DNA of 64,000 nucleotides from Sanderia malayensis (lineage: Eukaryota; Cnidaria; Scyphozoa; Semaeostomeae; Pelagiidae): contig RQOL01000466.1 in NCBI GenBank assembly GCA_013076295.1, positions 5,809,080 to 5,873,079 on the forward strand. Direction: 5' to 3'. Of this stretch, positions 20,629-32,150 are shown piece by piece. The position numbers were made by a program, and so were the translations under genes. Numbering within the stretch: the stretch's first letter is position 1; every line of letters starts with the position of its first letter. The notes under the pieces are model-generated. The model saw nothing but the letters and a program-made list of their open reading frames with translations. It had not been told where the DNA came from and did no database searches.

Positions 20629-22443
20629 TCAATCGTAATTTAAATAGGATAAAAAATTTCTACTCATAATGTTTGTCCCTTTAAAATTCAAGTGGAGACC
20701 CCAATTATCTAAATGACTACCTGAAATATTGTTATGCATAATAAAGTCAACTGGTAGGCTTACCAAATATCTTTGAAGTAATGTATTTACCCTGGCTCTC
20801 TTTAGATCAAGCTCGTTTGAATCTGTTCTCATAACTAAACTGGATACAGCCACATGTTGTGTGCGTTTCTTTGCCTCCATTGCCAGTTCTACGATCTTAT
20901 TTGCGACGCTTTCAGGGCTTTCGTTTCGTAAATTATTCGTTCCGCAATGTATAATGACTCCTTCAGGGTTGGACATGATCTCTGGCTCCAAATAATATTT
21001 CATCTTTTCAACTGTTGCTCCTGGAAAAGATTTTACAAGAACATGATAATCTCTGGCCTCATCGTTGATTTCTTTCCTACTGATCTTTTTGGTCATTGAG
21101 TCTCCTACGATGATGAACTTGGGCTTTTGTCCATTTGCAGGATAATTATTTCTTTGATAGTGTTGAAATTGCCTGTCAGCTCCAAAACAATTTCCGATTT
21201 CTGTTCCCACCTCTTTCCTATTTAAACTTGTTTCTTTTTCTCCATGCATCGCAGAGCTTGTTGCTGTTGACTGCGCTCTTGCATAACTTCTTTGTCCATG
21301 TACTACGGCATCTGCATAGGTGAAATCAGTAGAATCAATGTTCCCTGGAGGAATTTCTGAGTTTTCTGAGTTTTCTCTGATAGCTGTTGTACTATTTCCA
21401 TGGTTTTCCATTGTTTTGTGATCTTTTATTGCAGAAGCTTTTTCTGAGCGTGGTCGAACGGCGTTTGGGAATTTCCATGGATCTTCTCTGACTCTGGCAG
21501 GTACTTGTGTGTATTTAGCTTTCTGTTTCAAATCAAAATTTTCCAACTTTAATGCCATGTTTTCATCTTTTAATTGTTTGTTCTTTTCTTCTAACTTGCC
21601 CAATCTTATAAGCATTTCCTCAGACCGTTTTCTTTCATCGTCTCTCATTCTGCCTTGCTCAGCTCCATTTATTTTGCTCATGATTTCATCAATTTTTCTT
21701 TCCATCTCATCCAATCTTCGACTTGTAGTGTCTTTTACTACATGTTCCTGTCCTTGTTTTGAACCACCCCATTGGGCCTCTGTATACTCCATAACTTCGT
21801 CGCAAGAAAAATCGGACGAAATTGAGATTGAACGATTATCCCTTCCTGGGGTATTGTGTCCATTGGTGTTCTGAACATGATCAGTATTTTCGTCTTCTTG
21901 TACTAGGCTTTCTCTGTTATCTTCGTCCACCATTAATTTCTCCTGTTGTTCTGCTGTGTTCGTCAGCTCACTTCTTAACTCTAATATCCTCTCCTCGTCG
22001 TTCGATATTTTCCTTGCTTTACCTTTACTTTGCTCGTCGTTTTCCTCATTGTCTCCGTTTCTTTCGAGCTTCTCTGCATCCGAAGATTCTTCTAAATACT
22101 CGTCCATATTCCCTGTATCTGTATCTTTCTCTTTTATTCTCAATGACTTTTTTCCTCTGTGGAACTTTTTATCAATTAGTTTGGTGAGAAACATATAATC
22201 CAAACACATCAGAACAGTTTTTTCGTCTAGGCCATGATCCTTGCTTAGGCCTTTGCAAACAGCGTTGGAGTCTGCTCGAGCTTTGCTTTTTTGAATTTTC
22301 CTTATTTTATTTAAAATCAGTTCACACAATACTTCCTTACCCATAACTATTCCGCTTTCCGACATAACGTGTTCCTCGCTAAACCAGCAATCCTGGAACG
22401 ACTCTTCAGTAACAGCAGCGGCCATATTGAAAAACTTCGTCAT
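20629..22443 (-). CDS. LINE ORF1: coiled coil plus SGNH esterase
   Basis: 604 residues from ATG 22441-22443. Residues 1-90 form a basic/acidic N-terminal domain. Around 230-320 is a heptad-rich coiled coil (MERKIDEIMSKIN, LGKLEEKNKQLKDENMALKL) likely to drive trimerisation. The C-terminal domain (about 441-604) is an SGNH/GDSL hydrolase: GDS with Ser449, GTNN at 501-504, and D-N-W-G-L-H giving Asp579 and His584. Esterase domains in ORF1 are established for CR1/L2-type elements, where they are thought to help membrane or RNP handling; the true substrate is unknown. The frame is uninterrupted. The stop is TGA at 20629-20631, and the next frame continues in the same register (see the ORF2 entry). 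Confidence 0.85.
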   Translation of the reverse strand: MTKFFNMAAAVTEESFQDCWFSEEHVMSESGIVMGKEVLCELILNKIRKIQKSKARADSNAVCKGLSKDHGLDEKTVLMCLDYMFLTKLIDKKFHRGKKSLRIKEKDTDTGNMDEYLEESSDAEKLERNGDNEENDEQSKGKARKISNDEERILELRSELTNTAEQQEKLMVDEDNRESLVQEDENTDHVQNTNGHNTPGRDNRSISISSDFSCDEVMEYTEAQWGGSKQGQEHVVKDTTSRRLDEMERKIDEIMSKINGAEQGRMRDDERKRSEEMLIRLGKLEEKNKQLKDENMALKLENFDLKQKAKYTQVPARVREDPWKFPNAVRPRSEKASAIKDHKTMENHGNSTTAIRENSENSEIPPGNIDSTDFTYADAVVHGQRSYARAQSTATSSAMHGEKETSLNRKEVGTEIGNCFGADRQFQHYQRNNYPANGQKPKFIIVGDSMTKKISRKEINDEARDYHVLVKSFPGATVEKMKYYLEPEIMSNPEGVIIHCGTNNLRNESPESVANKIVELAMEAKKRTQHVAVSSLVMRTDSNELDLKRARVNTLLQRYLVSLPVDFIMHNNISGSHLDNWGLHLNFKGTNIMSRNFLSYLNYD

Positions 22444-23478
22444 TTAAAAAAAAGACGTGTATGCTCAAAAGACATGTATGCTGACTGAGATGGTCGCTTT
22501 AAGGTCCGTATTTGTAATGTTTTTTGAGTATCAGCAAATTAAACTTTAGTTGTTGTGATTTATTTTAAGCCCGACGCTTTCTGCTGCAGTAAGGAGCGCC
22601 ACCGCAGATACCAGAAAGACTTGTTTATATCGAGGAAATTACAGTAAAAACAACTGAAGTACGGTCGAAAAATGCGAATTCTTCGCATCATGCATGGCAT
22701 AAGAATCAGCAGATAAAGAACTGAAAATTGCTCAGAATGATAAGCTGGACAGAAACACAATTGCTATTATGAAGACTGTCTGCATGTGTGGAGCCGGAGC
22801 GGGACATGAAGGACAGGATCAACAACGTAGCCTGAAAACATCCAAACAAAGTTAAAATAAAGCAATTTTTAGTTCAAAAATAGGACACAAATCATATTTT
22901 CATTGTATTGTGTTGATTTTCTTTAAATTTTAATTTATATATTTTTACAAAACGGAATTCTCTTTGTATTTTTCAATTGTCTTCATATCATTTGATAGAT
23001 TGGCCTACATCTAAAAAAGCCTGCTGCTCTGTTGTTTCTTGCTAGATTTTTGTCATTCTTGCTTCAGATCAATATAAAAATATATTATTTTGTTCACCAC
23101 CCCAATACGTTGTTATTTGTATGAGGAAAAATCAGAAAACTAAGAAATAATTTTGGCCTACGAAAAAAGTCAAGAGATTTTCAAGTACTTACAAATTAAC
23201 AAAATGTAGGTATTTGCAATATTTGGCAGAAATTTTAATACCATAGACAGGTTTCCACATACATACTTATTTAGAAACTGGTATAAACTTTTGAATTTAG
23301 TTTTCGCATCACGCTAGAAGCTTTAAATTTAAACTTAGGTGAGCTCCAGACATTGCCGTGCATTGAATATTCCCGCAACTTCTCCCGTCAACAAAATGGC
23401 GTACAAAGCACCAGCCTCGTTATGACCGAAACAATAGGAGTTATCTCTCTAATTTAGTATATATCCTATCTCTATGCT

Positions 23479-26022
23479 GATCTATAAGAAAATTGGATTG
23501 AGCATCCCATTACGCGCGAAACTCAAAATGTAAAGCCGGGAAATTTTGCACAAGGGACCACTTTGTGTTGTTATCGCGAAAATTTTTAAAGGCTAAACTT
23601 GGAACCCAATGTTGTGCTTTTGGTTGTGAAAAACGAAAAAAGACAAAAACTGAAGAAGTGGACAGTAGCGATAGTGAAGGAAGCAATCATGAAGAAAGTG
23701 AAGTAAAAAGACAACTTCCCAGGACGTTTCATTCCTAAGTATTTAAAATTGTTTTTTGTGGAAAATTTTTTTACCATGGCAACAGTAAAAAAACATATCA
23801 ACAATAGGGTGCGTTGTTTTACACCCAGCCGTGTGAAACTTCAAATTTATAAATTAAAACAAAATTCATAATTATACAATTCGAAATAATGCAATCATAG
23901 CCGTATTACATATATTTAATGTCAAACTTTAGGAGTTAGTAAAAATTTTTCGAGCTGGCTTGCCTAGGCCCAAATTTTTTCGCGATGGCTTCTCGTCACA
24001 GTATTGTTCTTTCTTGGAATAAAATTGATAAACATCGTCACTTTCGTGTCATGTGTTCATTTAAGATTTTCTTCTGATAAAGAAGAGAAAAGAAAATGGC
24101 TTGTAAACATGCTGTTGGGAAATTGGCAAACAAGTCAGTATTCGAAAATCTGTTCCGACCATTTCAAGGAGTCAGACATAAATCGCACTGGATGCCGTGT
24201 TACATTAAAACGTTCAGCTGTTCCAACGAGATTTAAGCAATTTCCCACCCACCTCAAGAAGGTATGCAGATAATACATGTACTTGTTCATGTAGATATTA
24301 GACTAATGCTGGAACTGTCAGTTCCACTCCACTACTTTAATTTTTGTTCAAAATTATGGTTGTTAAATTCTTCATTTTCAAACGGGCTATAAAAAACGCA
24401 GGTTACCTTCTGCAAGATCTGTGGCTGCTACGAGCACAGATGAAGGTCCAGTGGCTAAAAAGCCTTGTCTTCAGCCTCTCGATAATGCCAGTGGCAAGTC
24501 GACAAATGAGCTGCAAAAAAAATTGAAAATTTAATAAAAAAACTGAAAGTGAATCTTCAAAAAACTCGTCGATTAAAACAGAAAGTAACTTCATTGAAAG
24601 ATTTGGCAAAAAACCTGAAAGAGCAAAACCTAATTTCAAGAAGTTGTGAGGATATTCTTAGTCTTAAATTCTCTGGAGTATTATTGGAGTTGTTAAAGCG
24701 AATGATGGTGTGTGAAAAATCAGGAAAGGGATGCAAATACTCCTCTGAGCTCAAGTCATTTACCCTCACATTGCAATTCCACTCATCCAAGGCATATGAA
24801 TTTGTCAGGAAAAATTTTAATTTGGCACTGCCACATCAAAGCCATATTAGAAAATGGTACAGTAAAATCCCAGATGAGCCTGGTTTCACAGAGCCCGCAT
24901 TCACTGCTCTTTCCCAAAAAGTTGCGCAAAAGATTATCCAAATTAGTACATTTCAAGCATCAATAACTTCAGTTGTCTTTGAAAATAAAATGTTCTTAAT
25001 ATATTTATCAACTGTGAATGCTTGATCAGTGCTTAAAATTCGATTGACGGAGAAAAAGCCTATTTTTCACTATTGTGTCTCTATCTCAACCATCAACATT
25101 GTTCTTAGTGTTCTGATTTTTCCTCGTACAAACAACAACGTATTGGGGTGGTGAACAAAATAAACTATTTATATATTAATCTGAAGCAAGAATGACAAAA
25201 ATCTAGCAAGAAACAACAGAGCAGCAGGCTTTTTTAGGATGCAGGCCAATCTATCAAATGATATGCAGACAATTGAAGAATACAAAGAGAAATCCGTTTT
25301 GTAAGAATATATGAATTAAAATGAAAATAAAATCAACACAATACAATAAAAATATGATTTGTATCTTATTTTTGAGCTAAAATTTGCTTTATTTTAACTT
25401 TGTCTGGATGTTTCCACGCTAAGTTGTTGATCCTGTCCTTTATGTCCCGCTCTCGCTCCACACATGCAGACAGTCTTCACAATAGCAATTGTGTTTGCAA
25501 TGATAGAAACAAATGCAGCAATCGGGCGATTCTCAAAAAGAAAGCAAGGGGTGGTCGGTTCTCTGTGGTATGAAATAATTAGAAGATTTATTTTCCCAAA
25601 CTAATTCATTATGTATGTTAAAATTGCCATGTTCCAATGTTCATTAATAAAATTTGTTGTCTATGTTGACTATGTCTATGTCTCTTCTTTTTTTATGTGA
25701 CAGGGTATCTACTGTACTGTACTCTCATTTCGCTCCACTACTTCTAAGCTTACATACTAAAATAAAACAAAAACACTGTACCTTCCACAATGTCCAGACG
25801 TTCAAAATGTATGAAAAGTTCTCTCCTTTACCATACGTTGCTTCTCAGTTTTTAAATTTAAATGGATCATACTAAAAATCCATATTTTTGCCTATGTGAT
25901 AGGCATTTACACATTGAAATCAGTACTTTTACCCGTCAAAAACTCCCGTCAACAAGATGGCCAAAAAAGGTCACCTTTCGGTGGCCTCGCTCTCACTCTA
26001 GTTTAGTATATATCCTATCTTG
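23479..26022 (-). mobile_element. P-like DNA transposon, copy 2 (inverted relative to copy 1)
   Basis: The end at 25871-26022 is the inverse of 16249-16403. It contains the THAP transposase relic on the plus strand and the colinear stretch 25098-25640. The other end is not clearly visible. The 23475-23570 sequence (TGATCTATAAGAAA... CAAGGGACCACTT) resembles the inverse of 26345-26255, so the flanks are also related, pointing to inverted duplication. Confidence 0.5.
23605..25025 (+). pseudogene. THAP9/P-element-type transposase, N-terminal half
   Basis: 23605-23741 encodes QCCAFGCEKRKK and later RTFHS, the first zinc ligands and FH motif of a THAP zinc finger. The finger resumes at 24061 with RFSSDKEEKRKWLVNML, then SKICSDHFKESD and SAVPTRF, giving the second Cys, His and the AVP(T) box. 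24549-25025 carries a leucine-rich coil (RRLKQKVTSLKDLAKNLKEQ) and then YSSELKSFTLTLQFHSSKAY, LALPHQSHIRKWYSKI and EPGFTEPAF, the conserved block before the RNase H-like core in P-element and THAP9 transposases. The catalytic core is missing. The THAP finger binds element ends. The gap 23742-24050 could be an intron or insertion. Confidence 0.75.
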
Positions 26023-26590
26023 ATGATCTCAACAAAGGTAAATTTAGGCCCTTGGCGGAGATCAACTAAATCAAACATAAATGCACGGGAAAATAATTCA
26101 GGTGAGAAAAAAACCGCAATAAAAGCAAAATGTTTTACCTCGACCTCATCTCTAATGATATGTGTAATTAAATTCAGTACACACTGGCTTGGTACCTCTT
26201 CTTTCCATGAAAAAAAAACAACCATGCTGCTTCACAGCACCGCGGGAATGGCGGTCATGTGTGAAAAGTGGTCCCTTGCGCGATTTGGTTTTGGCTTCAC
26301 TTTCGAAGTACACAATGCGCAATCCAGATTTCTTATAGATCAGTGACACCAATGGGTTGGTGCTAGATATTAAAGGCCAGAGGCAGGTGTAGTATTCATG
26401 CAATACCTCAGGTGCCCACGCTATGCACAGCATGTTATATTATGTAATTCGTTATGATGTAATGTAATATTGAATCAGTCAAGATACCGAGAAGCCAGAA
26501 TGTAGTCGCGTGCTGACTCCCTCTCGCTGCAACTTCTAAAGATACTACAGCAGGTTTGTTTGCGGAGAATTCCGATTGGCTGATTGACCG
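26023..26590. other. Intervening DNA, no gene seen
   Basis: Short overlapping frames only. 26255-26345 resembles the inverse of 23475-23570 beside the P-like copy 1 end. Confidence 0.35.
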
Positions 26591-26594
26591 ACAA

Positions 26595-26815
26595 ACCTTA
26601 AGCCTAGCGCACACGGGCGATTTTTGTCGCCAAGGTCGGTGATTTTTGTCGCTGACGACAAAAATCGTTCGTGTGCGGTAGTGAAAGACTGGCGATTTTT
26701 ATCGTCAGCGACAAATTTTCAATATCAAACATGTCAGATATTTTTTTTCGTCGCTGGCGACAATAGACAAATATCGCTCTGTGTGCGGTGTTGAGAGACA
26801 AAAAGTTTTGCGACA
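26595..26815. repeat. Subterminal repeats of a Harbinger-type element
   Basis: GCGATTTTTGTCGC and its inverse GCGACAAAAATCGC occur at least five times in both orientations, with GCGCACACGGGCGA at the left and TGTGTGCGG words at 26670 and 26780. The arrangement is palindromic and lies next to a PIF/Harbinger-type coding relic. Confidence 0.6.
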
Positions 26816-26842
26816 GAACGTCAAGATCCAATCATCGCGTTC

Positions 26843-27202
26843 CTATTTGACATGTGACTTAAAGAAAATGAAAAAAGCTAGAAATCTCAGTGTAATTGCC
26901 AGCCTTTCTTTTGGTTGTATTGACTTTCGCATACAGGTATCTTGTTTTATTATGAGGGGAGTGACCTGATTAAGGATTTCCTTAAAAGTGACATCGTCAA
27001 TTCTAAAATATCTCCTAAGCATTTCTTTGTCTTCCTCTGCTAGCTCCTGTACCAAATTTTGATATGCACCCTGTTGTATTCTTCTCAATATCCACGAACG
27101 AGCCCATATCGTTCGTTCTTTCCGTCGTCGTTTCCTTCTTCTCAGAATAATAATAGTGGCAAATGGAATTTGTGCTTTTCTTTTGTCTGTCCACGAGGCC
27201 AT
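26843..27202 (-). pseudogene. PIF/Harbinger (HARBI1-like) nuclease, N-terminal piece
   Basis: Reading from 27202, a basic segment (RRRKRRRKER) leads to WARSWILRRIQQGAYQNLVQ, EEDKEMLRRYFRID and MRKSIQPKERLAITLRFLA. This is the start of HARBI1-type DDE transposases (W...W..RR...GAY..L..EL, YFRM, ERLA.TLRFLA). Homology ends exactly after RFLA near 26900, where the Harbinger subterminal repeats begin. The DDE core is therefore deleted, and the remainder is likely a MITE-like deletion derivative. Confidence 0.75.
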
Positions 27203-28039
27203 ATTGTTAAATTGGTTCTAAAACTTCCCGTTCCCTCCAAAATTTAAAGCATTTTTGTCAAGTCGCCTGGGAAAAAAATTAATAAAACTAAGCTAAATGG
27301 CCAAATACAAAATTAATAGCAAAACGAAACGATCAATAAATTTGATATCATTAACGATTCAGTTTATGGCAAATAAGCTAAGTTTTACTTGTAATGAGCC
27401 GTTTTTTTACATTTTGTGGGAATATACGCTTTGTTTTAAATTGCCTTTTGTCAGTTGGTATTATTCAAGATTTTTAGACCCATTATTGACGATGTCATGT
27501 AGCTGTTGGCTTATTTTCTTTTTTATAAGAATAAGCTTTATAAAAATAATGAGGCTCAAAATTCGTGAAATTTAAGAAAATGTTAAAAATATTGTCCGGC
27601 TCATGATCTTGTGAAGCTCTTACTTTTAGCAGGCATTTTTTATTTTTAATTGGTGTGCCTTTCACAGGCAATTGTGTTAAATAGACTCATCCAACGTCAT
27701 CCGGGAAACTTTGCCTCAATGACATTTTTTAGAAGATCTGGGACATTGAGGGAGAACAAAAAATGTTACTCAATGATAAACTTCTGCTCAATGAAAAATT
27801 ATTGGCTGAATATGAAAATGTTTTTACTGTAGATCTTCCACGAAGCCTATACATACAAATCTACTTAGACTCACTCAAAAATGCAAATTGCATTGAAATC
27901 ACTCGCTAGTTTTGAGTTAGCAGATATCTTAGCAATTGGAAAGCAAAACGGCTAGAAACTGGAGGCATTGACACGTTTTCAGCAATTCAACAAGAGAATG
28001 TTGCGCAATTCAAGGTGAAGAAAGCTAGACGATCGTGGA
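27203..28039. other. AT-rich stretch, probable remains of an LTR element 5' region
   Basis: No confident ORF. 27720-28060 shows coding-like AT-rich sequence upstream of the zinc-knuckle fragment and might be decayed gag, but no motif supports this. Confidence 0.3.
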
Positions 28040-29110
28040 AAGCGTGACAGAGAAAGTTTATAACAATTGAAAGACGTCTCTCTTGCTACTCGGGGGGTCA
28101 ATGTTGAATCTGGTAGAGCAAATTTTGTCCAGAACCGCTCCTTAAGAGCCCAAAGGGGCTGGGGCAAAAGGCAGCCGCGCAGGAATATTTTTAACCCACT
28201 TCAGCAAGCCAGAATATGCCGTGCATGCCAAAGTCCAGAACAATTTTTGCGAGAGTGCCCAACACGCTTTTGTCAAGCCTGTGGCAACCGCAGCCACGAC
28301 TCATGGGACAAACAATGCCCGAAGACCCAATGACTATATGGACCAGCGAATATATTAAATGACTTCTCTGCAGTTGTAAGGAATGAGTGTGAAAATGAGC
28401 AGATTAACGTTTTATTAGACTCTGATGCGAGTTGCTCTGCTATCGATACGGATCCCTTGAAACGTTTGACCTACATAACAAAACGGACGGAACACAGTAT
28501 CATTGACGTATCGGGGAACATTATGAACATTATGGGTTGCGTGGACTTGCACTTATCAATCAGGGGGTTGAAGTATTAATCGCGCAAACCTACAACAATG
28601 TGGCATTAGCGGGGGATTTCATGGCCAAATTCTCTTCTGTCAAGGTTAATTTTGCCCAGCATGAAATTAAGCTAAGAGCAATTTGTATTAAATCTGTAAA
28701 TGTCAATAAAGAGGAAATTGCTCGACTTAAAGACACCGTTAAATTAGCCAGCTGCTCAGAAACTGCCCTCAATGTTAAATGTAACAATTTAGTATCACTG
28801 CTCTCTATGCATTTCGAGCGTCACGAATTAATGCAAACACCGAATTATCCCGAATCTTTATGGAGTATTTCAGATAACGCTGCTGAATACAGGTCAGCAT
28901 CCCATCGCTCTCAGGAGTCGCGACTGCATTGGTAAACTCTACCATACTCGTAGCACTGGTCAACCGAGTATTAAAGTTGTGGAGGAGCTTTCCTCGACCT
29001 TGGTATCCGATTGTTCGTTAGGGACTGATCTGTCATCAAACCAACAACGACGACTAGGTTCGCTCATCAACGAATATCAGGGAACTATCCTACGCCGGCG
29101 GACACGTTAA
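28040..29110 (+). pseudogene. LTR retrotransposon gag-protease relic
   Basis: 28067-28333 encodes a basic linker and then zinc-knuckle-like Cys/His motifs: CRACQSPEQFLREC, CQACGNRSHDSWDKQC. About 28395-28450, in another frame, reads VLLDSDASCSAID, corresponding to the retropepsin active site (normally D-T-G/D-S-G), here D-S-D so the catalytic glycine is lost. 28537-28935 continues with LAGDFMAKFSSVKVNFAQHE, the protease flap and C-terminal block. Near 29030 LSSNQQRRLGSLINEYQGT resembles the lead-in to a Gypsy-type RT, then stops. Several frame changes make it dead. Gypsy is likelier than BEL, but not certain. Confidence 0.6.
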
Positions 29111-29475
29111 GCAATCGGTTCTAATTCAGGTTGATTAAGTTTCGATAAGATCAGTCGTCGGACATGCAAAGAAAAGCAATTTTATTTGAAATCATTCAAA
29201 ATGTGTTGATGTTTAAAAATTAAAATGAAGGTGAAAAATGAAATATAATTTGGTTGTAAAAAAATTTAATCTGTTAATCAGTGCTTTTTAGTTGTTTTGC
29301 GGTCATATGGATATGGCCGCGGCTTTAGGTCCATTGGTCGGGGCTTAGCTTGTTTTTTTTTCGAAGTCCGCAAGTGCATGGAGCTCTTGTTGTGTGATGA
29401 CATCTTCATCGAGTGATTGGTTTAGGTTCTCGAAAATTTTGCTCCTTTCGCCGGAGTTTTTTAACATAATGGCTG

Positions 29476-29512
29476 TAATAATAATAATAATAATAATAAT
29501 ATAATAATACAA
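29476..29512. repeat. (TAA)n microsatellite, probable LINE 3' tail
   Basis: About 11 TAA units with one interruption. It lies at the 3' side of the minus-strand LINE fragment that starts at 30.5 kb, so on that strand it is an (ATT)n tail of the kind used by many non-LTR elements. Confidence 0.7.
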
Positions 29513-30547
29513 TTTATTTATAGTTGGCTGGGAATATAGCAAATGCTAATAAAGGCCAACTCTACTCTACCCTACTTAAAAATGTACAATAAAATTAATT
29601 AAATTTAATTACAGATGCGGCAGTTACATCCGAATCCCTTCCAACTTTTGATTTTTATTTGAATTCATTGTTACTTTTTGCAGCTTTATATTGGTCTGAA
29701 AGTTTATTCCAGGCCATACTACCCCGAAATGAGAGTGAGTTGTTTCCATATTTATTTGTTCTTGTTTTTGGAAGTTGGAGGAGATTGTTTGTTCTCAATG
29801 TATACGGAAGAGTTTTCGTGTTGAAGAGCTCCCACAGAAAGGAGGGGTTTCCAGAAGTAGTACATTTGTAAACTTCTAGCATAAGCTTTTGTAAATTTTT
29901 TACATGAATAGTAGTCTCCTCATTTCTGCTTAAGAGCTCTTCAAAACTGGAGTCGAAATCATTTAGTAGCACTCTCAGGGCACGTTTATGTACCCGATTT
30001 ACCTCATGATTTGCTGTTTTTCCAGAGAACATCCAGATGAGAGGGTAATAGTTAAAATTGGTCATAATGAACGAGTTATATAGTAGGCTAGCTTTCTGAG
30101 AGTCAAGGTTTCTGGCAACTCTTGAAAAGCTCTAACCTTATTCTTTGCTTTTTGGCAGATAGTATTTATGTGCCCATTAAAGTTAAGTTTTGAGTCAATG
30201 GTGACACCTAAAAGTTTCACCGTATCGGACATCTTTATGATATTGCCTTGAATGTCAATGCATAACTCGGTCTCATCTTTGGGGCCAAAGAAAATTGACT
30301 GAAATTTTTTAGGATTGGCGACCATTTCATTACGTTTATACCAGTTTATTGCCTCTCTTATATCATTTTCAATAGATATGGCCACTTCCTCTAAGGTTTC
30401 ACCACATGCAAATACTGTATTGTCATCAGCAAAATTGCAAAGGAGGGTATTAGTGGCGTGTTTCAACTCTTGATGTGACTTCCGAATGTGATCGGAGCAC
30501 ATGATGATGTGGCGGTCGATGATCTGGTTTGTTACTTTTCTGTCCAT
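29513..30547 (-). pseudogene. CR1-type LINE, 5'-truncated ORF2 C-terminus
   Basis: 30547-30062 carries CNFADDNTVFA (RT active site F-A-D-D), then KFQSIFFGP, VKLLGVTIDSKLNF and a run to TLRKLAYYI. After a frame break near 30065 it continues 30065-29655 with NYYPLIWMF, VHKRALRVLLNDFDSSFEEL and YGNNSLSFRGSMAWNKL. These are the RT palm-to-C-terminal motifs also found, with the same order, in the full LINE at 17.3 kb (YADD, LLGIELD, NYCPLVWHF, SLKFLGPQVWN), but the sequence is clearly a different, older family. It is truncated on the 5' side within the RT. Confidence 0.8.
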
Positions 30548-32030
30548 ATCTGAAATGGTAAATGGAAAGTTTAGTTCTTTGTATTGATTTGCTGTAAGGG
30601 AAATTTTGTTAACATTAGAATTAGGAGAAAAAAATGTGATAACAGATGAATGAAATTGTAGATGATACTCACGGATTATAAGTGCGTGATAAAATTTTCC
30701 TTGATTATTCTTGTTGATTGTTGCTGGGTTGTAGTGTTGTGGTTTGAAAAGGTTATTGACTTGTTGAATTTATACGTTTGAGTAGGGGTTGGAATGTGCA
30801 AGAGGCAGCTGTTTTGAAAGTGTGGATTACGTTATTCTGTCAAATATAGGGGGAAGGTGTTTGAGGTCATTTATTTGAAAATTGAAATAAAGTCATGAAT
30901 AGGTTGATGAAGATGTAACCAAGCAGCAATCGGGAGTGCGTGCGTAGCAGCAGTGGCGTTTTGATGGTTGCTTTTCCACATGTTGTTGGCGTGGGGAAGA
31001 AAAATAAGTTGCGCCTCAGAATTGTCACAGTTTCGTTATAGTTAGGCCCATTCAGTTAGTTCCTATTTTCATTCATTCTAGTTAGGTTATTTTTGCATAT
31101 CATTAACGGGAATGCCCCTGCGTCATTCGTGGCTAAAAGATATCCCCGTTAGTGTTCGTCATGAAGGTGCAGTATTTTCTCAGTATTGTTGTAATCTTAG
31201 TTATCCGTTTGAGTCATATCTTATTTGCTTTTTCATGTAATTTTACGTTGGCTGTAAGTAATTAACTAGACTCTCCCTTCCTTTTAACTGTTATCACTCG
31301 TGTAGACTTACGTTCATGTATGTTTAATTTTAGATCTAGATTTGGTATATATGTAACTCAATTTTTAGTAGAAGTCCGTCAGTGAGATCGAGATTCAGAA
31401 TCGAGTCAGAGCAGAAAAAAAGATACTGGAAAGCTAAAATATGTCTCAATTTTTGAGTTATACGCTGCCTTGTGTCTGTGACAGAATTGAAATAGACAGG
31501 GAATTTCTTGTAACAATCTAGCAAACTGGGTAACTGAAATTTTTAAAGGGAATTCAATTTCTATGATGTTTAACTGCTTATTTAAGCGGGGGTATGTTTA
31601 ACTGATTTATGACAACGCTGTAAAACCCGTTTGAAACATGTATGACGTCATCAAAATGGCTGCCATGCCGGTTTTGAAATGTTTTTTTCATACATTTAAC
31701 GACTAGCGCAACGGAATTTTTAGCCTAAAAATGGCTTCCTGGGGTAATTCAATAGGCAGACCAACAAGAGGTGAGATAAACTTGAAATTGGTCTCAATTT
31801 CATCTAAACAGGGGGTCATTTGGGTCCAGTTTCTTTGCGAGGTTGTCGATTATTTCTGTGAATGCAAAGTATACTCGGTTCATGTGAGTAGTTTAAAAAG
31901 CTGAATTGCAACTCACCTCATACTGTCAAAAATTTCCTGAATGACTCCGTCACAGCACAGTCCTTTTGAGAAACTCTAAAAAGAGATGTTGGGTTTCCCA
32001 GTATTCCATGCGAGCGCCGCTAGGAAACAA
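30548..32030. other. Repeat-poor stretch with one shared element word
   Basis: No gene seen. Positions about 31495-31545 (GACAGGGAATTTCTTGTAAC, CAATCTAGCAAACTGGGTA) match the block at 12188-12230 and its inverse at 15165-15215, so a third partial copy of the inverted-repeat element end lies here. Confidence 0.45.
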
Positions 32031-32150
32031 ATATTACTGACCTAATTTTTTCTTATTCATTTATTCATATTTACTATTATTATTACCATCAAAAATTTCA
32101 CAGTCAAGGACTGAATGGTGGTAGAGTCTAATCATCCGCCAATTAAAACA

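Larger units (their letters stand above)
17121..22752 (-). mobile_element. Full-length CR1/L2-type LINE, about 5.6 kb
   Basis: Both edges are defined because the host P-like sequence is intact in copy 2: the host reads through CTATCATTGCAAACACAATTG at about 25485-25510 (inverse), while here it is split at 17120 and 22753. The element holds a 5' region of about 300 bp, ORF1 with an esterase, and ORF2 with endonuclease and reverse transcriptase. The 3' end lacks poly(A) and finishes in TGAATGATATGATAGATA-like short repeats, as usual in this group. Confidence 0.85.
16249..23478 (+). mobile_element. P-like DNA transposon, copy 1 (internally deleted, carries a LINE)
   Basis: Left end ATAGAGATAGGATATATACT (16249) to about 16403 is matched, inverted, by 25871-26022. 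Its own right end lies at about 23385-23478 (TTAGTATATATCCTATCTCT). Without the inserted LINE, the parts 16970-17120 and 22753-23150 are colinear with the inverse of 25640-25098 in copy 2. The transposase region present in copy 2 is absent, so this is a deletion derivative. Inner right sequence 23150-23385 has no counterpart. Confidence 0.6.

Noticed and set aside
21509..22198. Hydrophobic plus-strand ORFs opposite LINE ORF1
   Set aside because: They are complements of the charged, coiled-coil codons of ORF1 and have no independent support.
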